Source: an uncultured Paraglaciecola sp. (GTDB lineage: Bacteria; Pseudomonadota; Gammaproteobacteria; Enterobacterales; Alteromonadaceae). Taken from it: a stretch of DNA of 64,000 bases. The DNA is taken from NCBI GenBank assembly GCA_947498355.1, contig CANMKA010000016.1:1-64000 (forward strand), written 5' to 3'. The position numbers and the translations under genes are program-made. Below are positions 9,542 to 18,443 of the stretch, in pieces. Each line of letters opens with the position of its first letter. Position 1 is the stretch's first letter. Below the pieces are notes generated by a model, which saw only the letters and a list, made by a program, of their open reading frames with translations, made no database searches and was not told the origin of the DNA.

Positions 9542-12394
9542 CTATTCCTCAGAATGAATCAGGGTATAACTGCCCGGCTGATAATCACGTGCTGCTTGGC
9601 CTGGCAAAATTACTTGAGCGGTTGTGTTATTTGGAATGGTAAATTGCCAGACAATTTTATCCCCGTCTCGCTTCCAGTCACTCGTGATCTCTCCATAGCC
9701 TGTGGTATAGCTCACTTTCGACCACGTTAGATCTTTAGGAAAAACTGGACGCAGTATAAAATCTTGATAGCCGACTGTGTCTTCTTTTAAGCGAATGCCC
9801 CCTAGCCCCTCATAAAACCAGCCATCGTAGCCACTATGAAATGGATGGCTTAAGGAGCGACCATGGGGCTTTTTGCGCATAGGATCTAAGGCTGGGTCAA
9901 TTACGCCTTTTCGCTCCCACAAACTGGTAGCGTTTAACTCATCAAACTGCCATTGGTAGCCAGGGTAGCCTTTAGCGGTAAAAATACCAAAAGCACTGTC
10001 GCCGTACCCATAGTCACTTAAAGAACGATATACGTAGGTTTGACCCAAGGCCCCAATCGAACCATGCCCCTGCCACGTTTCTACCACATCTTTATTCAAT
10101 GCATCAGCAATAGATTGACGTAGTTTGCGTGGCGCAATATCAAACTGCAATGCCATAGCATCTGCTGTTTGGCTGCCATAATGACCCGTTTTTGGGTCGT
10201 AAAACTCTGCATGGTATTGCTGACTGACTCGCTTAAACAACTTGGTAAAGTGTTCGGTCTTCTTGGGTTTGTCTAACAACCTCGAAATCTTGCTCATTAA
10301 ATTTGCAGAGTGGGCTAACAAAGCAGAACTTGTTGCTGTGGGCGATGTATATTCTGGGTTACAGCGCTTACGTCCCATTCCGGGTTTTCTCACTGGGTCG
10401 CACCAATCACCGTAACCAATTCTGAGTAGTTCGTTATCCAGCTTTCGCTCTGCCGCTTGCATGTACTCAAGCATACTGTCGTATTGGCCTGCTAAAACTT
10501 GAACGTCGCCATAATGACGGTAATGCTCCCAAGCAATCATAACTTCAGCTGCTGCCCAGTCAAAATTTCCACCGTGGGTACGTTTACCCGGCACAACCGC
10601 TGGCGCAACATATGTGGCCGTTTCAAAGTCACCGAGGTACTTATCCCAAAAATTTTGCATATTGAAGTTATAGTTACCTGTGATCATGGCGGCGTGAGCG
10701 TCTCCGGTCCATCCTGCTCTTTCGCGTATTGGGCAATCAAGAGGAACAGCCATTAGATTACTCTCATAAGTCCACAGCGCCATATCGTGAATACGATTAA
10801 CTAAGTCGTTACTACTGGTAAATTGACCGACTCGGTCAACATCACTTCGAATTAAGTGAGCAGTAATGGCAGATTGACTTGGGGCTTCGGTTAAGCCCGT
10901 GACTTCAACATACCTAAATCCGTGCCAAGTAAAGGTTGGCGTCCAGATGCCCTTGTCATCACCAGACGCAATGTAACCATCTACTTGCTTCAGTAGTGGC
11001 GCTCCACCACCAGATTTTTGGCTAATATTGCCATCTACATCTGCCCATTCGGCGTAGCGTAAGTATATGCTTTGCTGAGGTTGTAAATTGAGTTGGCTTA
11101 AATCTATGTTTGGCACACCAGTGAAATTTTGTCCAAAATCCAACACCCAAACATTTTTTCTAGGCTGATAAATCTTCTGGACTTTCATTTCGACATTAGC
11201 CCGAATAGCAGGCAACAATTGAGGCTCGAGTCTCTCTGTTGGCCAAGTGTTAAGCACTTGCACAGGCTGCCATAATGCTAGCTCATCGGCTGTTAAAGGT
11301 AAGTTCCAGTTTGCTTGATGCAAATTCGCATCAAATAATTCACCCGAGAAAATCCCTTCTTTTAATACTGCCGAAGACCGACTAAGCCATTTTTTGTCTG
11401 TCGCAACGACTTGTTTGGTGCCATCGCTAAAGGTAAGTTCTAACTGCGCAATAAATTTTGGTTGTCCATAGGATAGTGAACGATTAGGTTTGGCATTGGC
11501 ACTTGGGGTAGCATCAGGGTTTGTCCATCTACTAAATGCAATATTTTCATCATACCAGCCGCTGCCTAAATGCACGGCTATGATGTTCTCGCCCTTCGCC
11601 AACAAGGCTGCCACATCATCTGTGTTGTACAAAATACGTTTGTCAAAATCAGTCTGACCGGGATCCATCAACCTATCATCGACTTTTTCACCATTGATAA
11701 ATATTTCGTAATACCCTGCTGCAGTGCTATGTAACCGAGCTTTAACTAAGGTCTTGGCTGGCTCTACTGAAAAACGGTGTCTAAATAAGCTTGCTGTTGG
11801 CTGTTTGGCTAGCTGTTCAACCACCCGCTCTTGGGTTTTGCGCTTATGTTTAGCTAACACTTCCCCGCTGTCTTTGTGTACATTGGCAGCGTATTCCATC
11901 CAATTTTCCACGGGCTTAGTAATTTTGGCTAGTTCACGCTTTTCTACTTGTAACCACTTGGCTTGCCAGTCTTGCTTATTAAGCAACCCCATTTCCCAAT
12001 GATGCACATCACTCCATGCATTTGGATTTTGCCCCGCAGAAGGCCACACCCTTACTCGCCAAAAAACCTCTTGCAAGGTCGTAAGCGCTTTACCTGCGTA
12101 GGCCACATTGAGTGATTGACGGGAAAGCACTTTGCCAGTGTCCCATAAGTCTCCAACTCCGTTTATTAAATTTGCTTCAGTGCTCGCAACCTGAATCTGG
12201 TAAGCCTGTTGTTTGGCAACATTACTGTGCCAAGACAAACGTACGTTGGGATTATGTACGTTAAGGGGGGTTGTGTGCCCCTCAGATAGTAACCCGGTTG
12301 CTTGAGGTGTAGGTAGAGGGTCAGACGTGCCACTGCATCCCAGCAAAAACGCGCTGGCTAATGTTAAGATTCGCCAAGATTTCAACAACTTCAT
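9542..12394 (-). CDS. GH78-type alpha-L-rhamnosidase, lipoprotein
   Basis: This 950-residue lipoprotein (lipobox LLGC, Cys20) has the full GH78 layout. An N-terminal fibronectin-like domain contains VRLSWHS, AYQIQVAS and VFWRVRVW. It is followed by the Bac_rhamnosid_N/CBM67-like jelly roll with GYYEIFINGEKVDDRLMDPG, a second beta domain with VWVLDFGQNFTGV, and the alpha/alpha barrel. The catalytic motif DCPIRERAGWTGDA lies near residue 555, where the Glu after Arg is the expected general acid. A C-terminal beta domain ends in GSYTLIHS. It removes terminal alpha-L-rhamnose. It is the first gene of the minus-strand operon ending with the acyltransferase. Confidence 0.92.
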   Translation of the reverse strand: MKLLKSWRILTLASAFLLGCSGTSDPLPTPQATGLLSEGHTTPLNVHNPNVRLSWHSNVAKQQAYQIQVASTEANLINGVGDLWDTGKVLSRQSLNVAYAGKALTTLQEVFWRVRVWPSAGQNPNAWSDVHHWEMGLLNKQDWQAKWLQVEKRELAKITKPVENWMEYAANVHKDSGEVLAKHKRKTQERVVEQLAKQPTASLFRHRFSVEPAKTLVKARLHSTAAGYYEIFINGEKVDDRLMDPGQTDFDKRILYNTDDVAALLAKGENIIAVHLGSGWYDENIAFSRWTNPDATPSANAKPNRSLSYGQPKFIAQLELTFSDGTKQVVATDKKWLSRSSAVLKEGIFSGELFDANLHQANWNLPLTADELALWQPVQVLNTWPTERLEPQLLPAIRANVEMKVQKIYQPRKNVWVLDFGQNFTGVPNIDLSQLNLQPQQSIYLRYAEWADVDGNISQKSGGGAPLLKQVDGYIASGDDKGIWTPTFTWHGFRYVEVTGLTEAPSQSAITAHLIRSDVDRVGQFTSSNDLVNRIHDMALWTYESNLMAVPLDCPIRERAGWTGDAHAAMITGNYNFNMQNFWDKYLGDFETATYVAPAVVPGKRTHGGNFDWAAAEVMIAWEHYRHYGDVQVLAGQYDSMLEYMQAAERKLDNELLRIGYGDWCDPVRKPGMGRKRCNPEYTSPTATSSALLAHSANLMSKISRLLDKPKKTEHFTKLFKRVSQQYHAEFYDPKTGHYGSQTADAMALQFDIAPRKLRQSIADALNKDVVETWQGHGSIGALGQTYVYRSLSDYGYGDSAFGIFTAKGYPGYQWQFDELNATSLWERKGVIDPALDPMRKKPHGRSLSHPFHSGYDGWFYEGLGGIRLKEDTVGYQDFILRPVFPKDLTWSKVSYTTGYGEITSDWKRDGDKIVWQFTIPNNTTAQVILPGQAARDYQPGSYTLIHSEE

Positions 12395-13097
12395 TTCGTT
12401 TCCTTTTTAATAACCAGCACTAGCCAGTCTCGATATTGATTCTGTGATGTCACCAAGCTTTTAATAAAAATAGTACCTATCCCTAAGATCCCTGAAAAAC
12501 ATAAATAGAGAACTAAAACCATTCAATCTGCTAGTTATTCGCCTAGCAAGGTTATATGTGCTGTTTTCCGGGTAGCTTGGTAATATTGTTACCGCCATTA
12601 GTTGCTAACGCCACTAACTGCCAACGCCACTGTAATGATCTAATCCCTATGAAAAATTATAAGTGACCATTTGTTAACCATTTTTACAATACGTTATCAA
12701 ATGACCAGATCGAAGAGAAGTAAACTATGAGTACTAATGATTACATTTGAATATTAATTAGATGATCATTATTTTAAAAATTAGACTAACACTTACTTCA
12801 CATTGAAAAACCTAGCTATATAGGTAACTTAGCCACTCAACACCTCTATATTTATAAAGTAAATTCATACACTTAACGTTTTTTAATAGGGCCTATTTCA
12901 CTAAAATCACTTTTTCCGTTCACATAGATTTGTTAATTTTTTTGTAAGATAACTGTGTCGGCTGACGAGTTTTGCATTTATTTGATTTGTTTTGTTTGGT
13001 ATCTTTACCCTACGTGAAAATTGGTATGACCGCTATCTAAAGCGGGGAAGTCATTAAAGGCTATCCAACTAACCTTAACTGCAAGTATCCATATACA
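12395..13097. promoter_or_regulatory. Long divergent intergenic region (GH78 operon / sulfatase operon)
   Basis: About 700 AT-rich bases separate two divergent catabolic operons and contain no reading frame I would call. A short direct repeat around CTAACGCCACTAACTGCCAACGCCAC is seen near 12604-12632. Both promoters and the sites of an unlinked regulator are expected here, but none can be assigned by eye. Confidence 0.45.
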
Positions 13098-14588
13098 ATG
13101 AAACAAGATTATTTATCCAGCGTGAACATCGCGTGCAGCACAGTTAAAAAATATAGTAAAGCACTGGGCGGTTTAGCTTGTGCGGCTATAATTTCAAGCT
13201 GTGGTAACACTCAATCCGACAATCAGCCGCAATCTGCTACCCCTCCCAATATTCTATTCATTTTGGCTGACGATCATAGATGGGATATGTTGAGTAAGTT
13301 CCATCCAATCGTCAAAACCCCTAACCTAGATGTGCTGGCTGATAAAGGGACAGTATTTAAAAATGCCTTTGTTACTACACCTATCTGTGCGTCAAGTAGA
13401 GTTACGATTTTAACTGGCCTAACTGAGCGAACGCATGATTTTACGTTTGGCCGCCCTAAAACAGGTACCGAAGAATCTGCCAACATGTATCCTAACGTTG
13501 TTAAAGCAGAAGGATACAGCACAGCCTTTGTAGGTAAGTACGAAATTGGTATTTCTGGCGATAACAACGAGCGATTTGACTTCTTCAAACCCCTGTTACA
13601 ATCAATAAACGAAGAATACGAAGGTAAAACGATCCCTCAAACCTATTACATAGCTGAACTTGCCAAAGACTTTATTGAAGCGTCTAAAGTTAGCGGCAAA
13701 CCTTGGACTATGTCGGTTAACTTTTGGAATCCCCATGCTCACGATAGAGACTTAGTTGACCAATACCACTACCCAGAAGAGTTTGAGAGTATGTATGCAG
13801 ACGTAACCATACCCCCAGCCAAATTCTCTGACGATGCGACGTTTAATGCCTTACCAGACTTTCTAAAAGAATCTATCGGTCGTGAACGCTGGCACTGGCG
13901 CTATGATACGCCAGAGAAATATCAGAAGATGGTTAAACGTTACTACCGCGCAATAAGTGCTGTCGACAAGGCTGTAGGTATGATTTACAGCAAGCTCGAA
14001 GAAACAGGCATGGCTGATAATACGGTTATCATTTATATGGGTGATAATGGATACAATCTAAACGAACGTCAATTAGCCGGTAAATGGTTTGGATGGGAAG
14101 AAGACTTACGTATTCCATTAATCGTTTACGACCCAAGAAATAAGGCATCTCACGGTCAAGAGGTTGACAAGATGGCACTGAATTTAGATATAGCGTCTAC
14201 TATAGTCGACTTGGCGGGCGTTGAGATCCCCGCTTCATATCAAGGTAAGAGCTTAACTCCTCTGTTAAGTAACCCAGATGCTGCTAACTGGCGCACTGAG
14301 TTTTTCTTTGAGCACATGTATCAGCCTAAGCGCACATCTATTCCGCCTACAGTAGGTATTCGAACGGAGCGTTGGAAGTACGTAGACTTTTTTAAACACG
14401 ACTTTCAACAATTATTCGACTTGAAAAATGATCCAGAAGAAGAAATCAACTTGATTGACTCGAAAGATCACCAAGACACAGTCGCAACTCTTAGCAACAA
14501 AGTTGACGAATATATTGAAATTTATGAACAACAGCGTTCGACTGAGGTCAAACAACGTGAATCATTTATCAACGTTCGTAATCCATAA
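13098..14588 (+). CDS. Type I sulfatase, lipoprotein, with CASSR active-site motif
   Basis: This 496-residue alkaline-phosphatase-fold sulfatase removes sulfate esters from sugars. Its signal sequence ends in a lipobox (ISSC, Cys35). The metal site begins with ILADDH (Asp58, Asp59) and continues with MGDNGYNLNERQLAGKW. The formylglycine motif reads C97-A-S-S-R101. Position 3 is Ser where the consensus has Pro or Ala, while Cys and Arg are kept, so maturation by a formylglycine-generating enzyme is still expected. No such enzyme lies in the window. The gene opens a plus-strand run with the oxidoreductase pair (gap 29 bases). Confidence 0.88.
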   Translation: MKQDYLSSVNIACSTVKKYSKALGGLACAAIISSCGNTQSDNQPQSATPPNILFILADDHRWDMLSKFHPIVKTPNLDVLADKGTVFKNAFVTTPICASSRVTILTGLTERTHDFTFGRPKTGTEESANMYPNVVKAEGYSTAFVGKYEIGISGDNNERFDFFKPLLQSINEEYEGKTIPQTYYIAELAKDFIEASKVSGKPWTMSVNFWNPHAHDRDLVDQYHYPEEFESMYADVTIPPAKFSDDATFNALPDFLKESIGRERWHWRYDTPEKYQKMVKRYYRAISAVDKAVGMIYSKLEETGMADNTVIIYMGDNGYNLNERQLAGKWFGWEEDLRIPLIVYDPRNKASHGQEVDKMALNLDIASTIVDLAGVEIPASYQGKSLTPLLSNPDAANWRTEFFFEHMYQPKRTSIPPTVGIRTERWKYVDFFKHDFQQLFDLKNDPEEEINLIDSKDHQDTVATLSNKVDEYIEIYEQQRSTEVKQRESFINVRNP

Positions 14589-14617
14589 GCCCAATATCAG
14601 TACAAGGTCATTTTAAA

Positions 14618-15193
14618 ATGGAAAGACGCCAAATATTAAAATATGTAGCAGCCGTCACTGGGACCGCAATATGCGCACCTTTGACGGGTGCACTCTTGTC
14701 TGGCTGCGATAAGCCAGTCAAGACTAGCCAAAGGCCTATCGCGCCATTAGGTAAAGATGGTCAGTTCTTTGATGCAAAAGCATTACAAGATCTCAGCCGA
14801 ATTATGGATGTCATACTACCTAAAACAAGTACCCCTTCAGCTTCGGATGTTAATGTTCATTTAATTATGGACAACATGTTCGCGAAGGTATTTAAGCCCA
14901 ACTATCAACAAGGTTTTTTGACTAATTTCAACGCATTAAATGATTGGCTAGTAACGCAAGGATTTGCCGCCGCAACGACCAGCGACCAAATTAAATTATT
15001 GACGCAACTTGAGCAAAGCAAGCAGCCTAAAGCGGCAAGCATGGCGTATTTAGATATTAAGCAACAAACGATCGCTTACTATTTGAGTACAGAAGAAATC
15101 GCTGAAAAACATCTTAACTACTTACCCATACCCGGCGGATATACCCCTCACATATCCGTACAAGAAGTGGGCGGTAAGGCTTGGGCAGAATAA
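14618..15193 (+). CDS. Gluconate 2-dehydrogenase subunit 3 family protein (Tat-exported)
   Basis: This 191-residue protein begins MERRQILKYVAAVTGTAIC, a twin-arginine signal (RRQILK), followed by a Cys in a lipobox-like LLSGC near residue 30. The body (FFDAKALQDLSRIMDVILP, then a YYLSTEEI segment) is typical of the small gamma subunit of membrane-bound FAD-dependent sugar dehydrogenases. The small subunit chaperones the GMC catalytic subunit and carries it across the membrane. The catalytic subunit gene starts 2 bases after its stop codon, so the two form a translation-linked pair. No cytochrome c subunit follows, so the electron acceptor is unknown. Confidence 0.88.
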   Translation: MERRQILKYVAAVTGTAICAPLTGALLSGCDKPVKTSQRPIAPLGKDGQFFDAKALQDLSRIMDVILPKTSTPSASDVNVHLIMDNMFAKVFKPNYQQGFLTNFNALNDWLVTQGFAAATTSDQIKLLTQLEQSKQPKAASMAYLDIKQQTIAYYLSTEEIAEKHLNYLPIPGGYTPHISVQEVGGKAWAE

Positions 15194-15195
15194 CT

Positions 15196-16884
15196 ATGAC
15201 AAACAAATTTGATGCAATCGTAATAGGTTCAGGGATCTCTGGTGGATATGCCGCCATGGAGCTCTGTAAAAAAGGCTACAAGACGCTTATGTTAGAGCGT
15301 GGCCGTATGGTAGAACACGGTGAATACCCCACCGCTCATATGGATAAATGGGACTTACCTAACCAAGGGCAAGTCAGTTTAGAAGAAAAAGAGCAACATT
15401 ATTTTAAACAAAATCGTTTGCATTGGTGGGTAAAAGAAGACGTAAAACACTTTGTTAATCGTGACGACGAATACCCTTATGATGAAGACGAGAGATTCGA
15501 TTGGATCCGCGGCCATCATGTGGGTGGACGCTCAGTTATGTGGGGCAGACATTGTCCACGCTGGAGTGATATCGATTTTGAAGCTAATAAAAAAGAAGGC
15601 GTTGCAGTTGATTGGCCAATTCGTTATGCGGATATCGAGCCTTGGTACGACTACGTAGAACCTTTTATCGGTATCGCCGGTCAACCCGAAGGGCTTCCAC
15701 AAGCTCCTGACGGAAAATTTATTGCGCCTTTTCCATTAAATTTTGTCGAAGAGAAAATGCGTAATGCCGTCAAAGCAGCCTACCCTAACCGCATTGTCAC
15801 GCCTTGCCGTACGGCCAACTTAAGCGAATATAATCCAGACGTACATAAAGGTACTCGAGGCCAGTGTATGGCTCGTAACAGATGCAAACGCGGCTGTCCA
15901 TTTGGGGCGTACTTTAGCACTCAGTCGGCTACCTTACCTGTCGCTAGAGAGACAGGTAATTTGACCTTACAATCTGATTCAATCGTTATGGAAATTATTT
16001 ACGATAAAGATAAAAAGGCCGCATCTGGAGTTAAAGTTAAAGATGCAAACACTGGGCTAATCACTGAATATTACGCTCGAATTATCTTTTGTAACGCGAG
16101 TACTGTTGGTACGGCTGCCATATTACTTAACAGCCGCTCTGAGACTTTCCCTAACGGGTTAGGCAACACCAGTGGTGAGCTAGGTCATAACTTAATGGAT
16201 CATCATTATGGGATGGGCGCCTCTGGTACCTTAGAAGGGTATGACGAAGAGTACTACCGAGGACGTAAACCAAAAGGCTTCTTTATTCCGCCTTTTACCA
16301 ACATAGACGAAAACACTAAGCAAAAAGATTACATTCGTAATTTTAGTTACCAAGGCGGTGCATCTAGAGCGACTAATGCGCCAACGGGTGTCATTGGCGC
16401 AGACTTAAAAGACGAGATCTTCAAGCCTGGAAAGTGGCGCATTAATATGGAGTGCTTTGGCGAAATTTTGCCTTATCACGACAATCGCATGTACTTGAAT
16501 TTTGATAAAAAAGACAAGCACGGCATGCCTATCATTACGTTCGATGCCAAATTGCGCGAAAATGAGTTGAAAATGCGTGAGCACGGTGTAAAAGCTGCGA
16601 TTGAGATGTTGGAAGCCGCTGGCTGTACAGATATCAGAGGTAGAAACAATGTGACCGCAATCGGAGCTTGTATCCACGAAATGGGTACAGCTCGTATGGG
16701 CCACGACCCCAAAACTAGCGTGTTGAATAAATGGAATCAAATGCATGATGTACCCAATGTATTTGTAACCGACGGTGCATGTATGACCAGTGCTGGAACA
16801 CAAAATCCAAGCTTAACCTACATGGCCCTAGCTGCACGAGCAGTAGATTATGCCGACAAACAAATAAAGTCGGGCAAACTATAA
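15196..16884 (+). CDS. GMC family FAD-dependent oxidoreductase (gluconate 2-dehydrogenase large-subunit type)
   Basis: This 562-residue flavoenzyme has an N-terminal dinucleotide-binding motif, IVIGSGISGGYAAMELC (Gly11, Gly13, Gly16). The C-terminal GMC domain carries IHEMGTARMG (His494) and GTQNPSLTYMALA (Asn537), the active-site His/Asn pair. It oxidises a sugar or sugar-acid alcohol group. I take ATG 15196, two bases past the partner's stop, rather than the TTG at 15181. It lacks its own signal peptide, so export would depend on the Tat signal of the partner subunit. A Cys-rich loop (CMARNRCKRGCPFG) resembles that of periplasmic sugar dehydrogenases. The substrate is unknown; rhamnose, xylose or a uronate are guesses from context. 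Confidence 0.9.
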   Translation: MTNKFDAIVIGSGISGGYAAMELCKKGYKTLMLERGRMVEHGEYPTAHMDKWDLPNQGQVSLEEKEQHYFKQNRLHWWVKEDVKHFVNRDDEYPYDEDERFDWIRGHHVGGRSVMWGRHCPRWSDIDFEANKKEGVAVDWPIRYADIEPWYDYVEPFIGIAGQPEGLPQAPDGKFIAPFPLNFVEEKMRNAVKAAYPNRIVTPCRTANLSEYNPDVHKGTRGQCMARNRCKRGCPFGAYFSTQSATLPVARETGNLTLQSDSIVMEIIYDKDKKAASGVKVKDANTGLITEYYARIIFCNASTVGTAAILLNSRSETFPNGLGNTSGELGHNLMDHHYGMGASGTLEGYDEEYYRGRKPKGFFIPPFTNIDENTKQKDYIRNFSYQGGASRATNAPTGVIGADLKDEIFKPGKWRINMECFGEILPYHDNRMYLNFDKKDKHGMPIITFDAKLRENELKMREHGVKAAIEMLEAAGCTDIRGRNNVTAIGACIHEMGTARMGHDPKTSVLNKWNQMHDVPNVFVTDGACMTSAGTQNPSLTYMALAARAVDYADKQIKSGKL

Positions 16885-16891
16885 CCAAGTC

Positions 16892-16921
16892 AGCCCTGCG
16901 CAGAACCGCGGGGCTTTTTTA
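16892..16921 (+). terminator. Rho-independent terminator after GMC oxidoreductase
   Basis: A 9-bp stem with one G-T pair (16892-16900 with 16907-16915) and a 6-base loop is followed by a run of T, starting 8 bases after the stop codon. Confidence 0.82.
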
Positions 16922-17058
16922 TGCGTAACGATGAGTAGTAAATTAAAAAGAACCTTTTGTAGCAAAATTAATTGCCAGCAATACGTTGCTTTTTTTATAA
17001 AACACACCATTTTACGTAACACTAATTCAAAGTTTTTAATTATTTCATGGGAATTACT

Positions 17059-18282
17059 ATGTTTAAACACGCAATGAAACTTGCCGCTATCCCTTTAGCT
17101 GTCGGCACTTTGTTAGCAGGTTGCTCTGGTGGCAACACCTCTTCGAGCAGTGAACCTGCATCGGCAAAGACCGAAGTTACACAAGTCGCCCAGATCCGTG
17201 AGTCGGCAAAAGATATCGCTACTCGCTCAGGTAAATGGCAAATCGAACAGTTAGGCAACTTAACATATATTCCTGAGTCTCATCGTCTCAAATCAGAAAA
17301 TGCTAAATTCTGGATCCAAGCGGCATTTTATATCGGCTTGACTCGCTGGACTGAAACGGTTAACGACAAAGAATTCTTAGAATTTATGAAAGGGATGGCA
17401 AAAAAAGAAAACTACGAATTGTTACTCGACCGCCCTTTTCATGCCGACGACCACACTATAGCCCAAACCTACCTTTGGCTTGCAGAGCAAACAGGCAATA
17501 AAGAGGCAATCAAACCCACTCAAGACGTGTTTGATATGATCCTCGCAAATAAGCCTACAGTTGGCCTAGAAATGCTTGATTCTACTGCCAGTGGTTCGGG
17601 TAAGGTCCATTTAGAGGGTAACTGCCAAGACCGTTGGTGCTGGGCTGATGCTTTGTTTATGGCACCTAGAGCTTGGGTTCAGATGACAAATATTACAGGT
17701 GACCCTAAGTATCTTGAGTATGCTGATCAAGAGTTTTGGGCAGCAGCAGATTACTTGTTCTCAGATAAATACGGATTATTCTTCCGTGACAGCCGTTACT
17801 TTGACTTAAAAAGTGATAACGGTGAGCCTGTTTTCTGGGGTCGCGGAAATGGTTGGGTATTTGCCGCTATTCCATTAATTATTGACGAGCTGCCAAAAGA
17901 CCATCCTTCTCGCCCTCGTTATATCGAGCTTTACAAGAAAAACGCTGCAGCCTTACTTAAATTACAAACTAGCGAAGGATACTGGCCCGCTTCTTTGATG
18001 GATCCGGATAAAGTTAAAACGCCAGAAATTAGTGGAACGGGCTTCATCACATTTGGGTTAGCTTGGGGAGTGAACAAGGGTATTCTTACTCAACCCGAAG
18101 CACCAGAAATTGTGGAAAAAGGTTGGTTTGCTATTGAGAAGGCCATCGCTGAAGACGGACGGGTTAACTGGGTACAACACGTAGGTAAGTCGCCTGATCC
18201 AGTGAAAAAGACTGACTCTCAGCTATACGGAACTGGGGCCGTTCTATTGGCCGCATCTGAAATGGTTAAATGGTCTAAATAA
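17059..18282 (+). CDS. GH105 unsaturated uronyl hydrolase, lipoprotein (tandem copy 1)
   Basis: This 407-residue lipoprotein (lipobox LLAGC, Cys22) carries the GH105 motif CQDRWCWADALFMAP, with Asp197 as the catalytic residue. Other shared family stretches are FWIQAAFYIGLTRW, RPFHADDHTIAQTYLW and WGRGNGWVFA. I choose ATG 17059, which follows GGGA with good spacing, over ATG 17047, which has no ribosome site. The next gene is a close paralogue over its whole length, so a tandem duplication is evident. It would remove unsaturated uronate from lyase products. Which substrates the two copies prefer cannot be read from sequence. Confidence 0.9.
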   Translation: MFKHAMKLAAIPLAVGTLLAGCSGGNTSSSSEPASAKTEVTQVAQIRESAKDIATRSGKWQIEQLGNLTYIPESHRLKSENAKFWIQAAFYIGLTRWTETVNDKEFLEFMKGMAKKENYELLLDRPFHADDHTIAQTYLWLAEQTGNKEAIKPTQDVFDMILANKPTVGLEMLDSTASGSGKVHLEGNCQDRWCWADALFMAPRAWVQMTNITGDPKYLEYADQEFWAAADYLFSDKYGLFFRDSRYFDLKSDNGEPVFWGRGNGWVFAAIPLIIDELPKDHPSRPRYIELYKKNAAALLKLQTSEGYWPASLMDPDKVKTPEISGTGFITFGLAWGVNKGILTQPEAPEIVEKGWFAIEKAIAEDGRVNWVQHVGKSPDPVKKTDSQLYGTGAVLLAASEMVKWSK

Positions 18283-18304
18283 AACCAATATGCAAGTTTT
18301 ATCT

Positions 18305-18349
18305 AACGCTCATAAGTAGGTATAAAAGCCATACTTATGGGCGTTTTTT
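18305..18349 (+). terminator. Rho-independent terminator between the tandem GH105 genes
   Basis: A 14-bp stem (18305-18318 with 18332-18345, one mismatch pair) is followed by a T-run to 18349. It implies that the second GH105 gene has its own promoter in the ~95 bases that follow. Confidence 0.82.
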
Positions 18350-18443
18350 GTCGTTAGGTCAAAGCTTAAGCTCTTCGTTTTGCTTCTCCCTCATTTGTTA
18401 GCAGCAAAACGAAAACAGGTTTGCGTTTAATATGGAAATAATA

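Noticed and set aside
16405..16803. Minus-strand 132-codon frame inside the GMC oxidoreductase gene
   Set aside because: Antisense shadow of a well-conserved enzyme region.
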